A stretch of 64,000 bases of DNA from Pyrocephalus nanus (Eukaryota > Chordata > Aves > Passeriformes > Tyrannidae). Position numbers and translations under genes: made by a program. The notes under the pieces are model-generated. The model worked only from the letters and a program-made list of their open reading frames with translations, was not told the DNA's origin and did not search any database. Location of the stretch: positions 23,418,977 through 23,482,976 of the forward strand of contig CM076259.1 in NCBI GenBank assembly GCA_038380795.1, written 5' to 3'. Positions within the stretch are counted from its first letter, which is position 1. Each line of letters opens with the position of its first letter. Positions 1 through 13,340 of the stretch are shown here, piece by piece.

Positions 1-1339
1 TTTTACCGTATCTTTTCAAAGCCAGGGAGTTTAGCCTATTCCATCTCTCCCTATTGGGAGACACAGAAGTAAGGGAAGCAGCACGTCAACCTAGTACACA
101 CATAGATAGGAGCAGGTAAATTATGGGAGGGGATGAGCAGCAGAGAGAAGTCACTTTCTAATCTCTCATCCAAATGAGTGCCTACAAGACCTGTAATTGG
201 AAACACATTTCTGAACAGAAAGCTACTCTTCTCCCTATGCTGGCCAGTATGTCTAAATGGGTACAGGAAGGAGCATAGGATCAGTAAACAGTTGAGACAT
301 ATAGCTATGCCCTCTGGCTTACACATTTCAGTTCTAAATCTAAGCAGCCTAATCTTGTACCATAGTATTTTTCTGTTTGTTGTGCTTTTTTTTTTTTTCC
401 ATATTTTTATGTGAGCCACTCACACAGTAGGAATATGGGTACTTGTTTTCCTTCACTCTGGAAACATGAAGGGAGCACAGCTCAGTAAGCAAACAAGCTC
501 TAAAAGGGTTAGAACAAAACACAGAGGGTTTCAGAGTGGTGAGACAGAAGCAATATCTCCATCTTTTGTGCTGACTCTTTCCTGTAAAAAAATAGACAGA
601 ATGTGTCCCTGGGCCAGATTTACAAACTTGAGCTGAGTGACACCAAAATAAATGTGAGTCAGCTCTGGGTCACTTACAGGAGGAATGCCTTTTAGAAACA
701 GGCATGCCGACTACTGCCATGGTACATTCACGCAGGATTTATCCAAATCTCAGGAGATTTACATTCTGCATTTGCTTCAAAAGTACAAAAGCATCCACAC
801 CTTACAAAAGTGATATAGCAAGTAAACATGAAGAAGGCTGAAGATCAGAGCGAGTCATTCTCAAGAGCCAGGCTGGGTCAGAGGAGAGGAAAACAAGGCA
901 CAGCCCTTAATGTTAAGCAGAAGCGACACCTTCTCCAAGTCTCTAGGGGATAGCAAAGTTGTTGTTGTGTAAGAAAATGGAAATAACTGGCCACGCCATC
1001 ACTCAGAACAGGAGCTGTGCTGCTAGGAGCTGTCCTACTTCCTTATTAGAAGCAGGCAATGGGTTTTGGTTTTCCCAGCGGTGAAGAAGCTGAGAAATGA
1101 CTTTGTGTAACCTTTGAAGAGAGCACACAGTTGTGGGAGGTAGTGTTTTCCAGACTGGAAGTAGACAAGGCCCCTGGCCTATCCTTAAGAAATCCCATAG
1201 AAGTCATGAGCATAGGTGATGCTTGCTTCAGCTTGGTACTGGCTGCAGCCTTAGCCTGCTGAGCTGAGGTCCAGAGTGCCCTGTTATAGAAAGGATTTTC
1301 AAACCCACTTCTAAACTTTCACGGTACAGGAATGTCACT

Positions 1340-1460
1340 GCAAGAATGGTGACTTTGTTCCACCTCAGAGTTGGCTGTGTTTCAGCAGTGAGCTAAATGG
1401 TTTGGGATCCTCCTGGATGACACTAAAAAGTGCTATAGAAATGTCAGCTATGAGTGAAAA
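1340..1460 (+). repeat. Ancient MIR/L3-like retroposon fragment
   Basis: A degraded stretch resembles the 3' part of old amniote retroposons: a phrase like 'cacctcagagttggctg', then 'tttgggatcctcctggatga', then 'agtgctatagaaatg'. This resembles the family motif in which a 'gatcctnggatgaaaggcgctatataaatg' tail ends the element. Family assignment is from memory of the motif order, so MIR, L3 and CR1 3' end cannot be separated by eye. Confidence 0.35.
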
Positions 1461-3839
1461 GCTCCTCTGTAACTGTACAGCCATTCTATAGCCATATGTT
1501 TCTCTCTAGGGTTGCAAATGACTGGGTTTCCCCTTTTGAAAAGCTATGTAAACACATGCAAAACCAGGCCTTTACATAATACAATGGGGCGTATCGTTCA
1601 TTAATGTGCAAATAGGTCGCTCTCCATTTGCCCTCCCACTCTCTTCCTTTCCAGCTAGCTGCAAGCTTGTGTAGCAAGAGCTCAAATGTAAGTCACCAAT
1701 ATTCCCGATTTAGCACAGCGGGGAAAAGACATGACTTTCAAAGGCAAGAGGGATGAGCAGAGCGAAAAGTGTTCTTTCTTCTCCCTAAGCTCCATCCTGT
1801 TAGGTTAGGGAAAAACACAACCTGAAGTCAACAACCCATGGGCAAGCAAAACAGGATCAACAGTCCAGTGACACCCATTATCTAGAGAGACTTTTGAGAG
1901 CGTGTACATACACATGATTTACAAGAACCCTGGCAAAGCCGCATGCTGTTTGCACCACGTTAGGCCTAAATTAAGCACTGAGAAGTTCAAATTAATGTGG
2001 ACTGCATTTCAGATTTACATGCATGAAGCAGTGGTGTACTGCAGTGGGATAGCAGACCAAAGACACAAACAGAGGAAAATATGTGGCCTGAGACAGGTGT
2101 TAAGGATAAAGAAAATGGGGGGCAGTTGCATTGTGGATTCTCAACTATGACCTCACCAGTGTTCTATGACATCACAGAACACAACTGGTCCCCAGCCATA
2201 CCAGAAAAGCAAGGGGAAAAAAAAATACAGATGCAAAGGAAGAATAACAAAGAGGACAGAATTAGCACTTTTACATGTACAAAGTGTTGTACAAACACTA
2301 GCTAATCAATCAACTAATTGCTTATATAAAGAGTCACCAGAAAAAGGAGATAGTGGAAGAGAGGCAGGAAGATGTGGGAAAAGCAGGAGGGCACTGGGAC
2401 ATGGGCAGCAGTACGTGCTCCTTTTCACCCAGTCAACATTATCCCAGGCAAACTTGTGCCAAATTGCCATGACAATAATTAGCCAGAGTTCCCTGACAGA
2501 TCATTATGAGAACATTAACAGGGCATTAGCAAGAATTACCCATTTTTCACACATTGATTAGGTGCCATTGCTGGTTCATTAGAGTATTGGCTTTTAGTAG
2601 CCCCCCTCCAAGTAGCAGCAGCCCTTCCTTCTCTCCCCTGACCACTCAGCACAGATTCAAACCTCTTTAACTCTGACTAGGCAGTCGACCTGGCCTGTGC
2701 CGAATTGCACAAGCATATGGGACCATGTGCTGCATAAAGGGAGCACCTCATTAATCTGTCCGAGTTGGGTGGAAGAAAGTGGTGGCTGTGCACCATAGGC
2801 AGGCGTTAATCTTCCTCCTGAACCTGTACTGCTAATGGAGGGTGGCACAGGAAATGACTCACTCCCTGTCCAGAGTCGTCACTGCCCTATAGCAAGAGGG
2901 GCCAGCGCTGGGACTGTTCTTCCTCTCTATGTCCTCCTCAAACCCCACACTAGGAAGGATGTTCCTGTGTCTGTCATTGCCAAGACCTTTCTGCCGTACC
3001 AGCTGATTACTCTCTTCCATCTCTGCTTCCCCAGCTGCTACCTTCCATCCCACACTTTGCTTCTACTGAAAAGCAAGGATGTGTACCAGGGGAAGTGGTG
3101 CAAAGCATGCTCCAGGGAAGCCACAGAGGAAGGTCAGGTCAAGAGGATCATTTCTGCTGCAGGAGTCAGGTGCTGTATTGTGTTTCTGGCAACAAGAACA
3201 AGACTAAAATAAAAAAAGGAAGGGGAAAATAAAGAAAAAAGGAGACAAGACTGAGGAATCTTTCCCCTCCCTTTCCTCATAGGTCACATCACCCGTCCAC
3301 CTACATCCAAAATACATTTCAGTTGAGTCATGCTTGGGAAATAAACAGCAATCTTCTTAGGTGCTATTTTACAACGGATTAAGTCTTCCTAATGTAGCCA
3401 TGTCCAGAACAGATGCCCCACTCAGACCTGAGGTACTCCTCCCACCCAGATCCTCGATCTTCTCTGTGAGGCTACTTGTCAAAACAAGGCAGGCTGTAGT
3501 GTGCAAGGTGGGTTACTGAGGTGTCAGGAGCTAAAACTTTTGCAGGGATGGCTGGATTATAGGACAGCTGAGTGGGTGTATAAGTAAGTGCAGCCCTACA
3601 TAGCTGAGGACAAAGCTAGCACCCTTCAATGCCATGAGAAATGAATGAGGTAATGCACAGAGCAAAGAAGGCCTGAAGGTTCACTCATTTGACACTGAGA
3701 AAGCAAAGGAGAAAGTAAACACTATAGAGAGTTAGAAAGACAGGAGAAAATACAAAGACCAGCCTCAGAAGGGGTTTGTGTTGCTAGCAGTGTCTGAAAA
3801 ATACTGTTGGGAGATGAATGGGACAATGCAGTTTACAGA

Positions 3840-4560
3840 AAAGTAGGAAATGGGAGGGGGTGTGAAAGCTGGATTAGAAATATCAACAGGACTGTATAAG
3901 GTCAGAAAGGCAAGGACAAGGAAATTCAAAGGGGACCTGATAGAGCGATGCAAACAAAGGCAGAGGAAAAGGGGCAGTTTTAGTATGCCAGAGAAAGTGA
4001 GGTGGCTTTCAAGCAAGAGAGGCAGAAGATGTTACAACAATCAAGACTAAGGAAGGCTAAAGCATGAACAAAGGTTCTTGGTGTTGAGAAAGAGATGAAG
4101 AGAGGGATTTCCTATAGCTGGTAGAAGAAGAAAGATCTTGGGAAAAATACAAGGGACAAAATAACTAGGCTCCATATTACAACAGTGCGTGACTGGAAAG
4201 GTTTTTTTCATCACTTGGAGTGATAAAAAGATTGAAGTGGAGACAATTCAAAGGAAAAGACAAGCAGCTTTTTAACACTGTTCAGCCTGAGTTGTGAGCT
4301 TTTGTTGACTGAGATCTGTGTGACGGGTCAGGGTGTGTAGTGCGTCTAGAAGTTGCTTTAGGTGTTTGAACCTAGATATGGCAATGAGATCATCTCCAAA
4401 GCAGACACGAAGGACAAAGCCCTTTGAGATCTACCATACTCATGAGGATGGTGCACTGGCAGACAGAACACTGTGTGTGACTCAAAGTTGGAAGAAGAAA
4501 GCAGAATAAGGGACAGTGCTACATAAAAAAGGGAGCACCAGGAGAGCCCTGCCATTTGCT
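3840..4560 (-). repeat. Fossil L2/CR1-like LINE reverse transcriptase remnant
   Basis: Read on the minus strand, this region translates in broken frames into short pieces that resemble the C-terminal half of L2-type reverse transcriptase. Around 4025-4055 the peptide FLSLDCCN resembles the family's ISRLDYCN motif. Around 4230-4300 a piece reading QLRLNSVKKLLVFS resembles the family's LKLNMSKTELLIF stretch. The frames are interrupted by stops and indels, so the copy is inactive and very old. The edges are approximate. It could belong to L2 or to an old CR1/L3 branch. Confidence 0.45.
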
Positions 4561-6810
4561 GCAAAGAAGCTTATTGAGGCACTGCACTGCCCATAAAACA
4601 CAGAGGGTACATTAAGAAGGGTTTTATGGTAGAACAAGAGAAGAGAAGAATCAAACAGCAATTGATTATACAATCAGTTCAGAAGTAAAGGAAAGGGGCA
4701 GACCAGGTTCCTATTTAGTCTCAGGCACAGCCCCACAGTTCATGTGAATCTATGCTGACAAACTTGGGGAGTCAGAAGACTCAGAACACTTTGAGCTCAG
4801 GGAAAAGAAGCAGCATGCTAAACGTAAGTAGTCCAAGACTGGGGAGTCTTACACTCTCTTAATGGGACACCTAGCCAGGTATATGGCCTGAGTTAATCAC
4901 AGAGCCACTGAGCAAGGGACTGCAAGTTGTCCTGAGGCCAAGGGTAAACCTGCCAGCTGCTCTGTTTTTCTCCTCTGAATATTAATCAGGAATTCACCTG
5001 CTATTCATGAGAACCCTCTGGATACTACTGGACCCTGGTGAACAAAAGGAGCGCCTTCATTTTTTCATATAGGATATGTCTATGCCTGTGATTACAGCAA
5101 TGCAGTACCATTGCAAATCCTTCTTTTCTGCTGCTGCCACTGAGACAAAATGCAGCATGGGGGGATGGACATGTTAACTCCCAGCATCTCCTCCTCATCA
5201 TCCCTCTCAACGAGTTAACCACAAAATAGTTAGCAAAGCGGGGTCAAAGTGTCCCTCTGAAGTCACCAAAACGATATGGCGAGAAGTGCTCCTTGGAGCA
5301 GGGCTGATGAATGCTGGGACCAGTGTGCTGACAGGTCTGAGCACAATGTGTTGCTGAAGGTAAATCAAGGCTGACAGCCAGTACTTTTACCTTCTCCCCC
5401 CTTTTCCTGGCCTTTAAACTGAGCCAAATGGAGCGCACACAGGAGGACAAAGGACAGGAGGATAGGTGGGAGCAAGAGGGTGAGTATGGTGTAGGAGGAA
5501 AGAGACTGAGCATCCCTCCATGGTAGCAGGTGGGAGTTCCAGGGAGTGCAGCAGACGGGAGTGAGCTCTATGTTGAGTATAAATCCACGAGAGGCAGGCA
5601 GGGCACCGGGGCTGTGATCCTGACCTTGGGCCAAGGCAATCTGCTTTTTAACTGGCGCAACTGTAATCCAGTCTGTGAACAGATGGTACGGAGAGAAAAA
5701 AATACAGGATACAAACATAGGATCTTCAGTATCTGTTCCAAAACCAGTCAACCTTCAGCAGGAAGGTGATTAAAGAGGCAAAAAAGTAAGGAAAAGCCAG
5801 GCAGACTTTCTCTGTTTGGCACGACTGGTGAAGTTGGAACCACAGATCTGGTCCCAAAGGACTCAGTGGCTCGGTGCTCTTCAGCTAAAATTCAGAAGCC
5901 GTCTCTCAGCCAGTCACTGTTTCTAAGGGACAACAAACAGGAGGGTTTGTTTGCTATTCTGGCCAATCCTCAGTTCCTGTACTGTCATCCCAAAAACTTG
6001 CACTCACACTGTTGCTTCCAGTCCCAAGGCACTGTCAGGAATCTTTTGCTACAACAAGCCCACATATAAAGACATCAAATAGAAGGGAAGTGACACAAAG
6101 CCTTAGTGTGCAGAACAAAATTTGCAAGGTACCAGCATATTCTAAGCAACAACAGCCTTGAGAAATCCTGAGTTCAAATACTAAGAAATGTGCCAGAAAA
6201 GTTCAGACCTGGCACTGAATTTTGCTGTGAATGCTCTCTTGCTATGGGGTGAATTCACACAAACCTTTAGATTGCTGCCTTCGCAGTAGCTTACTGGCAT
6301 AAGTCTATGCTGTCCAGGGTCACTGCACTATGCCTGCTTACTGGCCTGGGTCATGGAGCTACTGGGAATTAGACTGAGCCAAAATTCCTGTAACTCAACC
6401 TACTTCATGGGTTCATGGGCTTGGTTCAGATTTCAATCCTGGCATCCCCAGTTTCAACAGTCTGAAATTTATTTTGGAAATAGATAATAAAATAATAAAA
6501 TATGGACATGAACTACTGTAGTTGCTGGTGTTAAAAAACTGACACTGGTATACATTTGGGGATCATTACCAAGTACTTAAAGAAGTACTCAGCAGGAAAT
6601 TTATAAAATTACCTTCTATAAACAGTTTTTATATCATCAACATCCATGTGATATGTGAAGCCTCAAAACCATGATTCTTTAGAACACTAAACGTGCTTCC
6701 AGTGAGTTTACTTGGTGTCCCCTTCCACATCCATTGCAGAGTCATCCTTGATGAAATGCCCGACATGCTCTGCAAGTTCATGCTGACAGGCCATGGGCTC
6801 TGCAGTAAAG

Positions 6811-6912
6811 GTTTTGGTTTTTTTTTTTTTTTTTGTTTTGTTTTTTTTTGTTTGTTTGTTTGTTTGGTTGTTTTTTTTTGTTTTTTTTTGTTTTTTTTTT
6901 TTTTTTTTTTTT
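6811..6912. repeat. T-rich tract with periodic G (degenerate TTTTTG/TTTG repeat)
   Basis: About 100 bp of nearly pure T interrupted by single or double G, including four successive TTTG units near 6850-6865. This is low-complexity sequence prone to slippage. An open frame on the plus strand across it would encode only Phe, Cys, Leu and Val and is not a protein. Confidence 0.9.
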
Positions 6913-7233
6913 AGCTTTCTGAATTTATGATGCTTTCTACTACTTGGAATAGGCTTGGTTTTTGATCATAACAATTCACTCCCTGCCCTGGTCTGCTAAT
7001 GTACCTCCACTAGAAATATTGCTCAAAGTACAGGCATTTGAAAGATAATACTTTGCTTTTCTGCAATATTTTTGCTACAGTGATCTTCACTAATGTGTGC
7101 CCATGAATGAGCCTTTCTGTGAAACACAGAAACCCTGTTGCCTTCATATTACTCTGGAGGAAACAAGGGAGGAAACTAAGGGAGAAAGCACATGGCCATT
7201 TAGATGGGAATATGGAGGACAACACTGATAGGT

Positions 7234-7398
7234 AATCACTGGCCAGGGAAGTTGTGGATGCCTCATCCCAGGAAGTGTTCAAGGAAGGACTTGGATGGGG
7301 CTTTGAGCAGCTTGGTCTAGTGGAAGGTGTCCCTTCTAGGTGGGCTGGAACTAGATGATCTTTAAGGTACCTTCCAATCCAATTCACTTTATGATGAT
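7234..7398 (+). mobile_element. CR1 LINE, 5'-truncated 3' end
   Basis: The sequence follows the CR1 3' UTR in order: a 'ccagggaagttgtggatgcc' block, 'caaggaaggacttggatggg', 'ctttgagcagcttggtctagtgga', 'ggaactagatgatctttaag', and 'ccttccaatccaattca' ending in a short 'tatgatgat' terminal repeat. CR1 elements are the dominant avian retrotransposons, are usually truncated at the 5' end, and end in a short microsatellite rather than a poly(A) tail. No reverse transcriptase coding sequence remains. It is moderately diverged and inserted in the sense opposite to LSAMP. Confidence 0.87.
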
Positions 7399-8709
7399 AC
7401 TATAGCTCCTCTGAACTCAGAATGGAATGCAAGCCCCATCAGGAACAAAAGCAGATCCTGCTTTGCTCAGAGAGACCTGTCTACTTACTATACTCCAGGC
7501 ATGGCAGAGTGGGTGCTACCATCTCTGACTTGGAAACAAAGCAGAATTTGCATCTCCCATAAAGGAAAATTGCATGTGCATTTGAATGCTTAGAGACAAT
7601 AATGACACAAGTCAAGGAAGGTATGTGGTACGCTCGAATATAATCCTGCCAGTGCTGCTCTCCTACTCTGCAGCACTCCCACTTTTCCAGCCCCAAGCTT
7701 CCCAAACCTACCTCTGCCAATATTCCTTGTTCCTGCCCTGTGGCTTCTAGACATGCCAATCTTGTGCTGCTCTGCCAGCATAAGACTGGGCAGTGCTCTG
7801 ACAGTGTTCCCTCATGAAAAATGACAATTCCAAAACAAATGCTTCAGCTTAATGGATGGCTGCTGTAATTTTGAGTCATTAAACTTGCAACTCTGACAAA
7901 CACTCTCAGTATGTTCTTTCTAATTACCAGGACCAAGCAGATTTAGACAGGGCAAATTCAGCAGGCTTTCACATTTCTTTACTATAGCCTGACTTCTTGT
8001 TATTTTCCCTTTCCTCCCTCCACTCTCGCCCTAGCTCTGCTTATTTAATGCACTAGCGGTGCTGTTATGCCTTGCAAATCCTTTTGCAGAGAGACATCCC
8101 CTCTCAGCCAGAGTTTTAACAGAGAAATTCTTCCCCCGTTCCTCATTCTTTCCCTGTTCATTAGCTTTGCTAAGCCCTTTTGGCTGTGAATGTACAGCAG
8201 CATTTATACTGACTGACGGTGACTGAGCAGGAGCACATTGACATTATTGCCTCTCAGCTTGCTGGGATCCACTCTTACTTAGTGGTCTAATTCCCTCCAA
8301 CTTTATTGCAACCTGTTTGTGATATGAATCTCTCCTCCTTATCTGTATTTTCTTCCTCTCTTTCTACTTTTTTCTTCTCTCCATCCCTCACCTCTCTTGA
8401 ATCTCATCCTCCAAATTCTCTGAAAACACCCCCTCGAAGAAGCTGTTATTTGGCAATTGCTGGTGAGTTAATGCAAATACATATGCACTTGAAGATGTTA
8501 GAGCAAGGACCTTCACTCACTCTCCCTGCAGAGTGCCTATCTCAGTTGGATCACACTGGACTCCTCAAAACACAGAAGTGGACGGACCAGCAATATCAAT
8601 GCATCTACTTGTATGTGATAACAAGCAACAACATAGATATGTTCAATGTAGAACAGTCTCTGACAAGAAAAGATGCACAGTTAACCATTAGGCTATTCTG
8701 CTTTTCTGC

Positions 8710-8755
8710 CCCACTTACTTCTTATTCTCTCTCCCACTTACTCCTCATTCTCTCT
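8710..8755. repeat. Tandem duplication, two 23-bp units
   Basis: Two adjacent 23-bp copies starting 'cccacttact' (8710-8732 and 8733-8755) differ at two positions. They lie in a CT-rich stretch, so replication slippage is the simplest origin. Confidence 0.8.
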
Positions 8756-11464
8756 CATTTCCAACATGCTTTTTATTTTAATAAATCTCTTCTCTTTTGC
8801 TTTTCCTCATCTTCTCTCTGCTCCTCTTGCTTTGTTCTCTTGCTCTTGGAATCTACCTTTCTCCCCCTTGGCCAAGCATACACTGAATATCACTGTCAAA
8901 AAATAAAATAAAGACCTCAAGGGTTGTGAATTATCTGTCCTATTTTAATAATTAAAGATGAATACACAGGGCCAAGGCAGCTTAGGCATTTCTCTGAACA
9001 ATCATATTATATCAGAAATGTCTTGCATTGCCCCTAGTGAAATACATCAAAGAAATTCCCACCCCTGTATATACAGCAGTTCTCCTAGTCCTTTCCGAAG
9101 ACCATTCAGCAGCCAGTCAACCTGGATTTAATTGGGGACTATATATTTACTTTCAATAGATAGGATTTGATGGGTTTTGATAATTTGCAACTTACAGCTA
9201 AAGAAAAGCAGCTTATTATTAAATTCAAATAAAATGAAGTCCAGCTGCCTGGATGCAGATAGCAATTACAAAAAGCCCATGAGGCCTTCTGGAGATCTTA
9301 ACTTGTCCAGAGAACATTGTCTGAGAGAGCAAAATCCTGTGATTCAGATGAGCTGCAGCCAGCAGTATCTCAAAAGAGTGATACAGGTTATAGGGTGACT
9401 TCAGAAAGCACAGGCCCAAACGAAGAGAGGACTGAGAGAGCAGAGAGATAAAAGAATGGCAAAAGGTTTGTATTTTGAAGAAAAGGGCTGTCTAGTTTTT
9501 AAGAGCATCCCAACTCCATTTGACAGCAAGCATCATGCCCTGCTCCACAGAATGACTGGATTAAATCAGAGAAAGAGGAGAGTGCAGGACTTGTCACCTC
9601 CAGCTTCTCAAAGCATGACTGGAACAGGAGGAAAGGAAGGAAATGAGTTATAACGAACTTTCGCTCCCTTAGGGAAGAGCAAGAAGCAGAGACTACATGC
9701 CCTGACAGAAGCAGAAGTTGTTTCAGAAAAAAAGAAATACAAAAGAGAAGGGAAATACTCCTTTTAACCTTTCAGTTGCACGTGGACCAGCCAGAATCTA
9801 TCTCTACCCACAGAGAGGGCCAAAGGGGACTTCAAAATGCTGCTCTTCGGCTGCCGCATGTCCCAGTGGTGCCAAACAGCAGCGCACCTAATAACTTGAA
9901 TGTGAGGGCTACAGGCTGCAACCTACCATGGAATGCACTGGGTCTAAAGCAAAGCAAGTGGTGTGCTCCTTTTTCCTAATCCCTGCCTCCAGAAAGGCAT
10001 TCATGCCTCCTGCAAAATTCATGCTAGGCCAGCAGCAGAGCATGTGCAACAGACTGCACACCAGGCCTCATGGATGGCTTGGGAAAGCACATGGGAACAT
10101 AAGTCACGCTCAGCTCCTTCCTTGCTACCTCTTACCATCCCCATCTCTGATATCAGATCAGAAGCCATTTCACAGCCTCTGCACTTTCTTATAACATGAC
10201 ATGTAACAAGAAGAGGAATGCTTACGTTTCACTGGCATGGCCAGGGGTGAGAATACTTTAGATGTGAAGTTCAGTTCACACTGAGTAAGGGGGACGTTCA
10301 TTTTGCACTAACTCTCACAGCTTTGTTACCAAGCCCCGATGCCATATTTGTGTTGGCTCTTCTTGTGTCATTATTTTTTAGAGGAGAAACTGCAGATCAG
10401 GCATTTGACTTGTTTGGTTTAATTCATCCAAGTATCTTAAATGTGTGCAATGGTCTGGGTCATTTTCTTCCCAGTCCAAACAAGCTTTACCCATTATTTC
10501 CTACTCATTGCACAAACCAAAAGCAGGACTCAAACTGCAGTGATGTTCAAAGCCCCAAATCTGAACTCGCCTCACAAACTGTTCCCTCAATTCCACACAC
10601 AGTCCAAGGAAACAGGTCCTTGCACCCTGTTACATTTTTCTGTCACTCTCAGCAAGAGACAGTCAAAAAGTAGGGCACTGAGCAGCAGGACCCCAAGGGA
10701 GTGGGTGAGGTTGTCAGTTGAGCAACAACTTTGCCACTACCCAATCCTTCACCTCTGTGGCTGTGGCAGCTCTTGCACCCCTTCTGACAGACACAACAGG
10801 CACATTCTCCACCCACCATACTTTCCTGTCCAAACAGGGATGCTGGGGTAATGGAGTGTTTGTGCATCCCTCAAGTTGAGCCCATCCCTAGGACTGATGA
10901 AGGGAAAAAAAAGTTTTTCATGGCATGACATAGAACAAATGAATTTTTCTTCAATAAATCATTTTAGAGAGACTATTGACTGTAGGACCTTTGAATGCAT
11001 CGACCCATTCATAAAAATCTCATCTTCTCTTCTACCCTGTATACTTGCCTTCCTTTCCCCTGTCAAAACCACTACACTTCATTTTCTTTTCCTTTCTTTT
11101 TCTGTTTCTTTTTTTCTCCTTTTTTTACCATTTTGACCCCGTAATCCTATCTTAACCTTCTAATCCTCTCTGCGGTTCCCTCTTCTTTCCTGATCTCAGC
11201 TCCGTATCATTCACAGGCTGCCACACTGACAGGAGAGAAAGAACAGCAGATATTTACTGAAGTATTACCATAAAGATTAAAGCTAGCAAATACCATGGCT
11301 CTCTCCTTCCCTCCAGCCAGTGGCCTAATGAAAACACTCTGCACTCTTTCCATGTTCATGGAAACAAAATGACAAAGCCCTATAATCTCTAAGGTGGAAG
11401 CAAAAAAAGACCCAAAAGTGATTAAAAGGATAGAAAAGAGAGCAGAAAGGGAAATAGAAGTGGG

Positions 11465-11690
11465 AATAATATTATTTAGCACTTCTATAGGACCTGACTG
11501 ATGATATTATGTCGACTTGCAGCATATTGTGCTTTCCATGTGTTCCCTGTCTGTATTCACCTCTTATCCCCAGCTCTTGGAGAATAAGCTCCTTGAAGGA
11601 AGATTCTCCTTTCTGCTCTCTATGTGCTCAGGGCCAAGCAAAAAGGGATGCAGATGCACAGCCCTGGCTCACCTGGCCACAGCAGGAATA
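11465..11690 (+). repeat. Ancient L2/CR1-type 3'-end-like fragment
   Basis: Contains 'tatttagcacttctatag' followed some 90 bp later by 'gagaataagctccttgaagg' and 'ctctatgtgctcagggcc'. The order resembles the 3' end shared by old L2 and L3 elements, where 'gtaagctccttgagggcagg' precedes 'ctgtacagtgcctagcac'. It is highly degraded with approximate boundaries. An exact family call needs a consensus search. Confidence 0.35.
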
Positions 11691-11884
11691 AGCAGAGCTC
11701 AAGACACTTCAGAAGGGATATAGTTATCACCAACCCCACACTGCAAGGAGGACAACAAAAGCCCAGCAAGCTGGGGTGACTCATACAAAGTTAGGGAAGT
11801 GGCACTACTCGAAGGAGGCTTGGACAATATGAGTGGTGTCTGTCCCTCAGCCTTGCTGCAGCCAGGACATCAAGAGAAGTGGAT

Positions 11885-12060
11885 GAGGGGAGACCACCGG
11901 AATGAGGGAGAGAAAGTAAACGGAGAAGTTGGATAAATGAGAAGAGAGAAATGGAAAAGAATGGGAAAGGAGAGGTTTAAAAAAGAAGTAAAACTAAAGT
12001 AAATTAAGAATGAAAGAAAAAATGAGAAAAAGAGGCAAGAAGTAGAAAAAGAAGGAATCC
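11885..12060. repeat. Purine-rich (GA) low-complexity tract
   Basis: The plus strand is about 85-90 percent purine over roughly 175 bp, with irregular GAGA, AGAAA and GGAGA words. The minus-strand frame is dominated by Ser, Phe, Leu and Pro, as expected from CT-rich sequence, and is not judged to be a gene. Confidence 0.6.
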
Positions 12061-13179
12061 AGATATTTAGGGCCAGGGAGTATGGATGGACTTCTTCAGC
12101 ATGTGGAAACACACTCCTTGAAGCAGGAAAAGGGAAAGATTTTGTGACAGCAGGAGTGAAATGCATTGAAAAGACTCAGCCTTTTCATAGTATCAATGTA
12201 ATACTGTGGCACTATAAACTGGGTAACTATATGTACAGGCAGGAGAGACACATGCATGAAGATCAGATCTCTCCCTCACTCAGACATGTTCATCTTCCAC
12301 TTGCTTCACCATCTATTCACACATGCATGCAGAGTCAAGTACCACAGTGAGGCCACAGGATTTATTGGCACATCAAATGCACTTGAGTTCTGCTATGCAC
12401 AGAGCTTTATTACAGAGGTGAATTTACAAGAATTGCACAGAAGACAACTCTGCACACAGAAGCTCAGTTCTGACCAACTCACAGCAACAGATCCTGACCA
12501 CTTTGGAAAAACAGTCTTTCTGTGCAAAAGAAGCAAGAAAACCCCACTTATAAAAACAAACAACCAGTCAAAACCAAACAGAAACATAACCCCACACCCA
12601 ACCTGCCTATCTTTTCCATAGATCGAGTCAATGTAAACAATTAGAAAGAAGAGCTTGACATAATTACAACTTCATCGTTCTCCTCATGTAAAATTCACAA
12701 CAGTATTATTGCTGCTGGACTCCCCTGTCCAAAGAAAGGGGCTATTTATTCACTACAGATAAAGCTGATGAGTAAACAGGTGGATGTCACCCTCTCACTA
12801 TGCAGTGAGAATCATGCACTTGCTCGGACTGCTTCTATCAAAAGATCTCAAAGCACTTGATGAATAGTTCATTAAAGCTTGGCAGCACCTTTGGGAGGAT
12901 GGAGAAGGAACAATGAACGATCACTTCAGTCTTCACAGAAGGGCATCTCCCTTTAGACATGAAAAGCAGAGCTTGTTAGCAATGCACAGATGCACCATAC
13001 GACAGTTTAAGGAAGCCCTGAAGAATACCTCTTCATGTTAAAAGCACAGAGGCAATTCTGGGAACCTAAAGTAAGGTGAAAATTCACCAAAATGGAATTT
13101 GGCCAGAAGACAATAAAGCGACGCATTACTTAATACCCGTCATTAATAGAGGTTAAAGCACTTTTTTGAAAGTGTTTAG

Positions 13180-13340
13180 TATTTTTATCCCTATCATATA
13201 GTAAATAAGGAAAATGAAAGCAAGGAAGAGGAGATGGTGTGCTGAAGTCCACACACAGTGAGTAAGAAGCAGAGCAGAGAATAAACCCTGGGTTTCCCAG
13301 GCTTGCTATCCTATCTGGTACGCCATCTCCCACATTATCC
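13180..13340 (+). repeat. MIR-like ancient SINE fragment
   Basis: Several MIR-like blocks occur in the right order: 'atccctatcatatagtaaat', 'aaggaaaatgaaagcaagga', 'gaagtccacacacagtgagt', 'aagaagcagagcagagaata', 'aaccctgggtttcccaggct' and 'gctatcctatctggtacgcc'. These correspond to the MIR pattern of a two-base-changed 'gaggaaactgaggcacagag', then 'ggtcacacagctagtaag', 'gcagagccaggattcgaacc' and 'cttaaccactacgct'. It is strongly diverged. Old L2/L3 3' ends share part of this pattern. Confidence 0.5.

Noticed and set aside
6693..6914. Plus-strand frame ending in a poly-Phe/Cys tail
   Set aside because: The tail is the T/G-rich low-complexity tract; the rest has no similarity to a protein.
8306..8911. 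Plus-strand open frame of 201 codons
   Set aside because: Ser/Leu/Phe-rich, in CT-rich sequence with a tandem duplication; no domain or splice context recognised.
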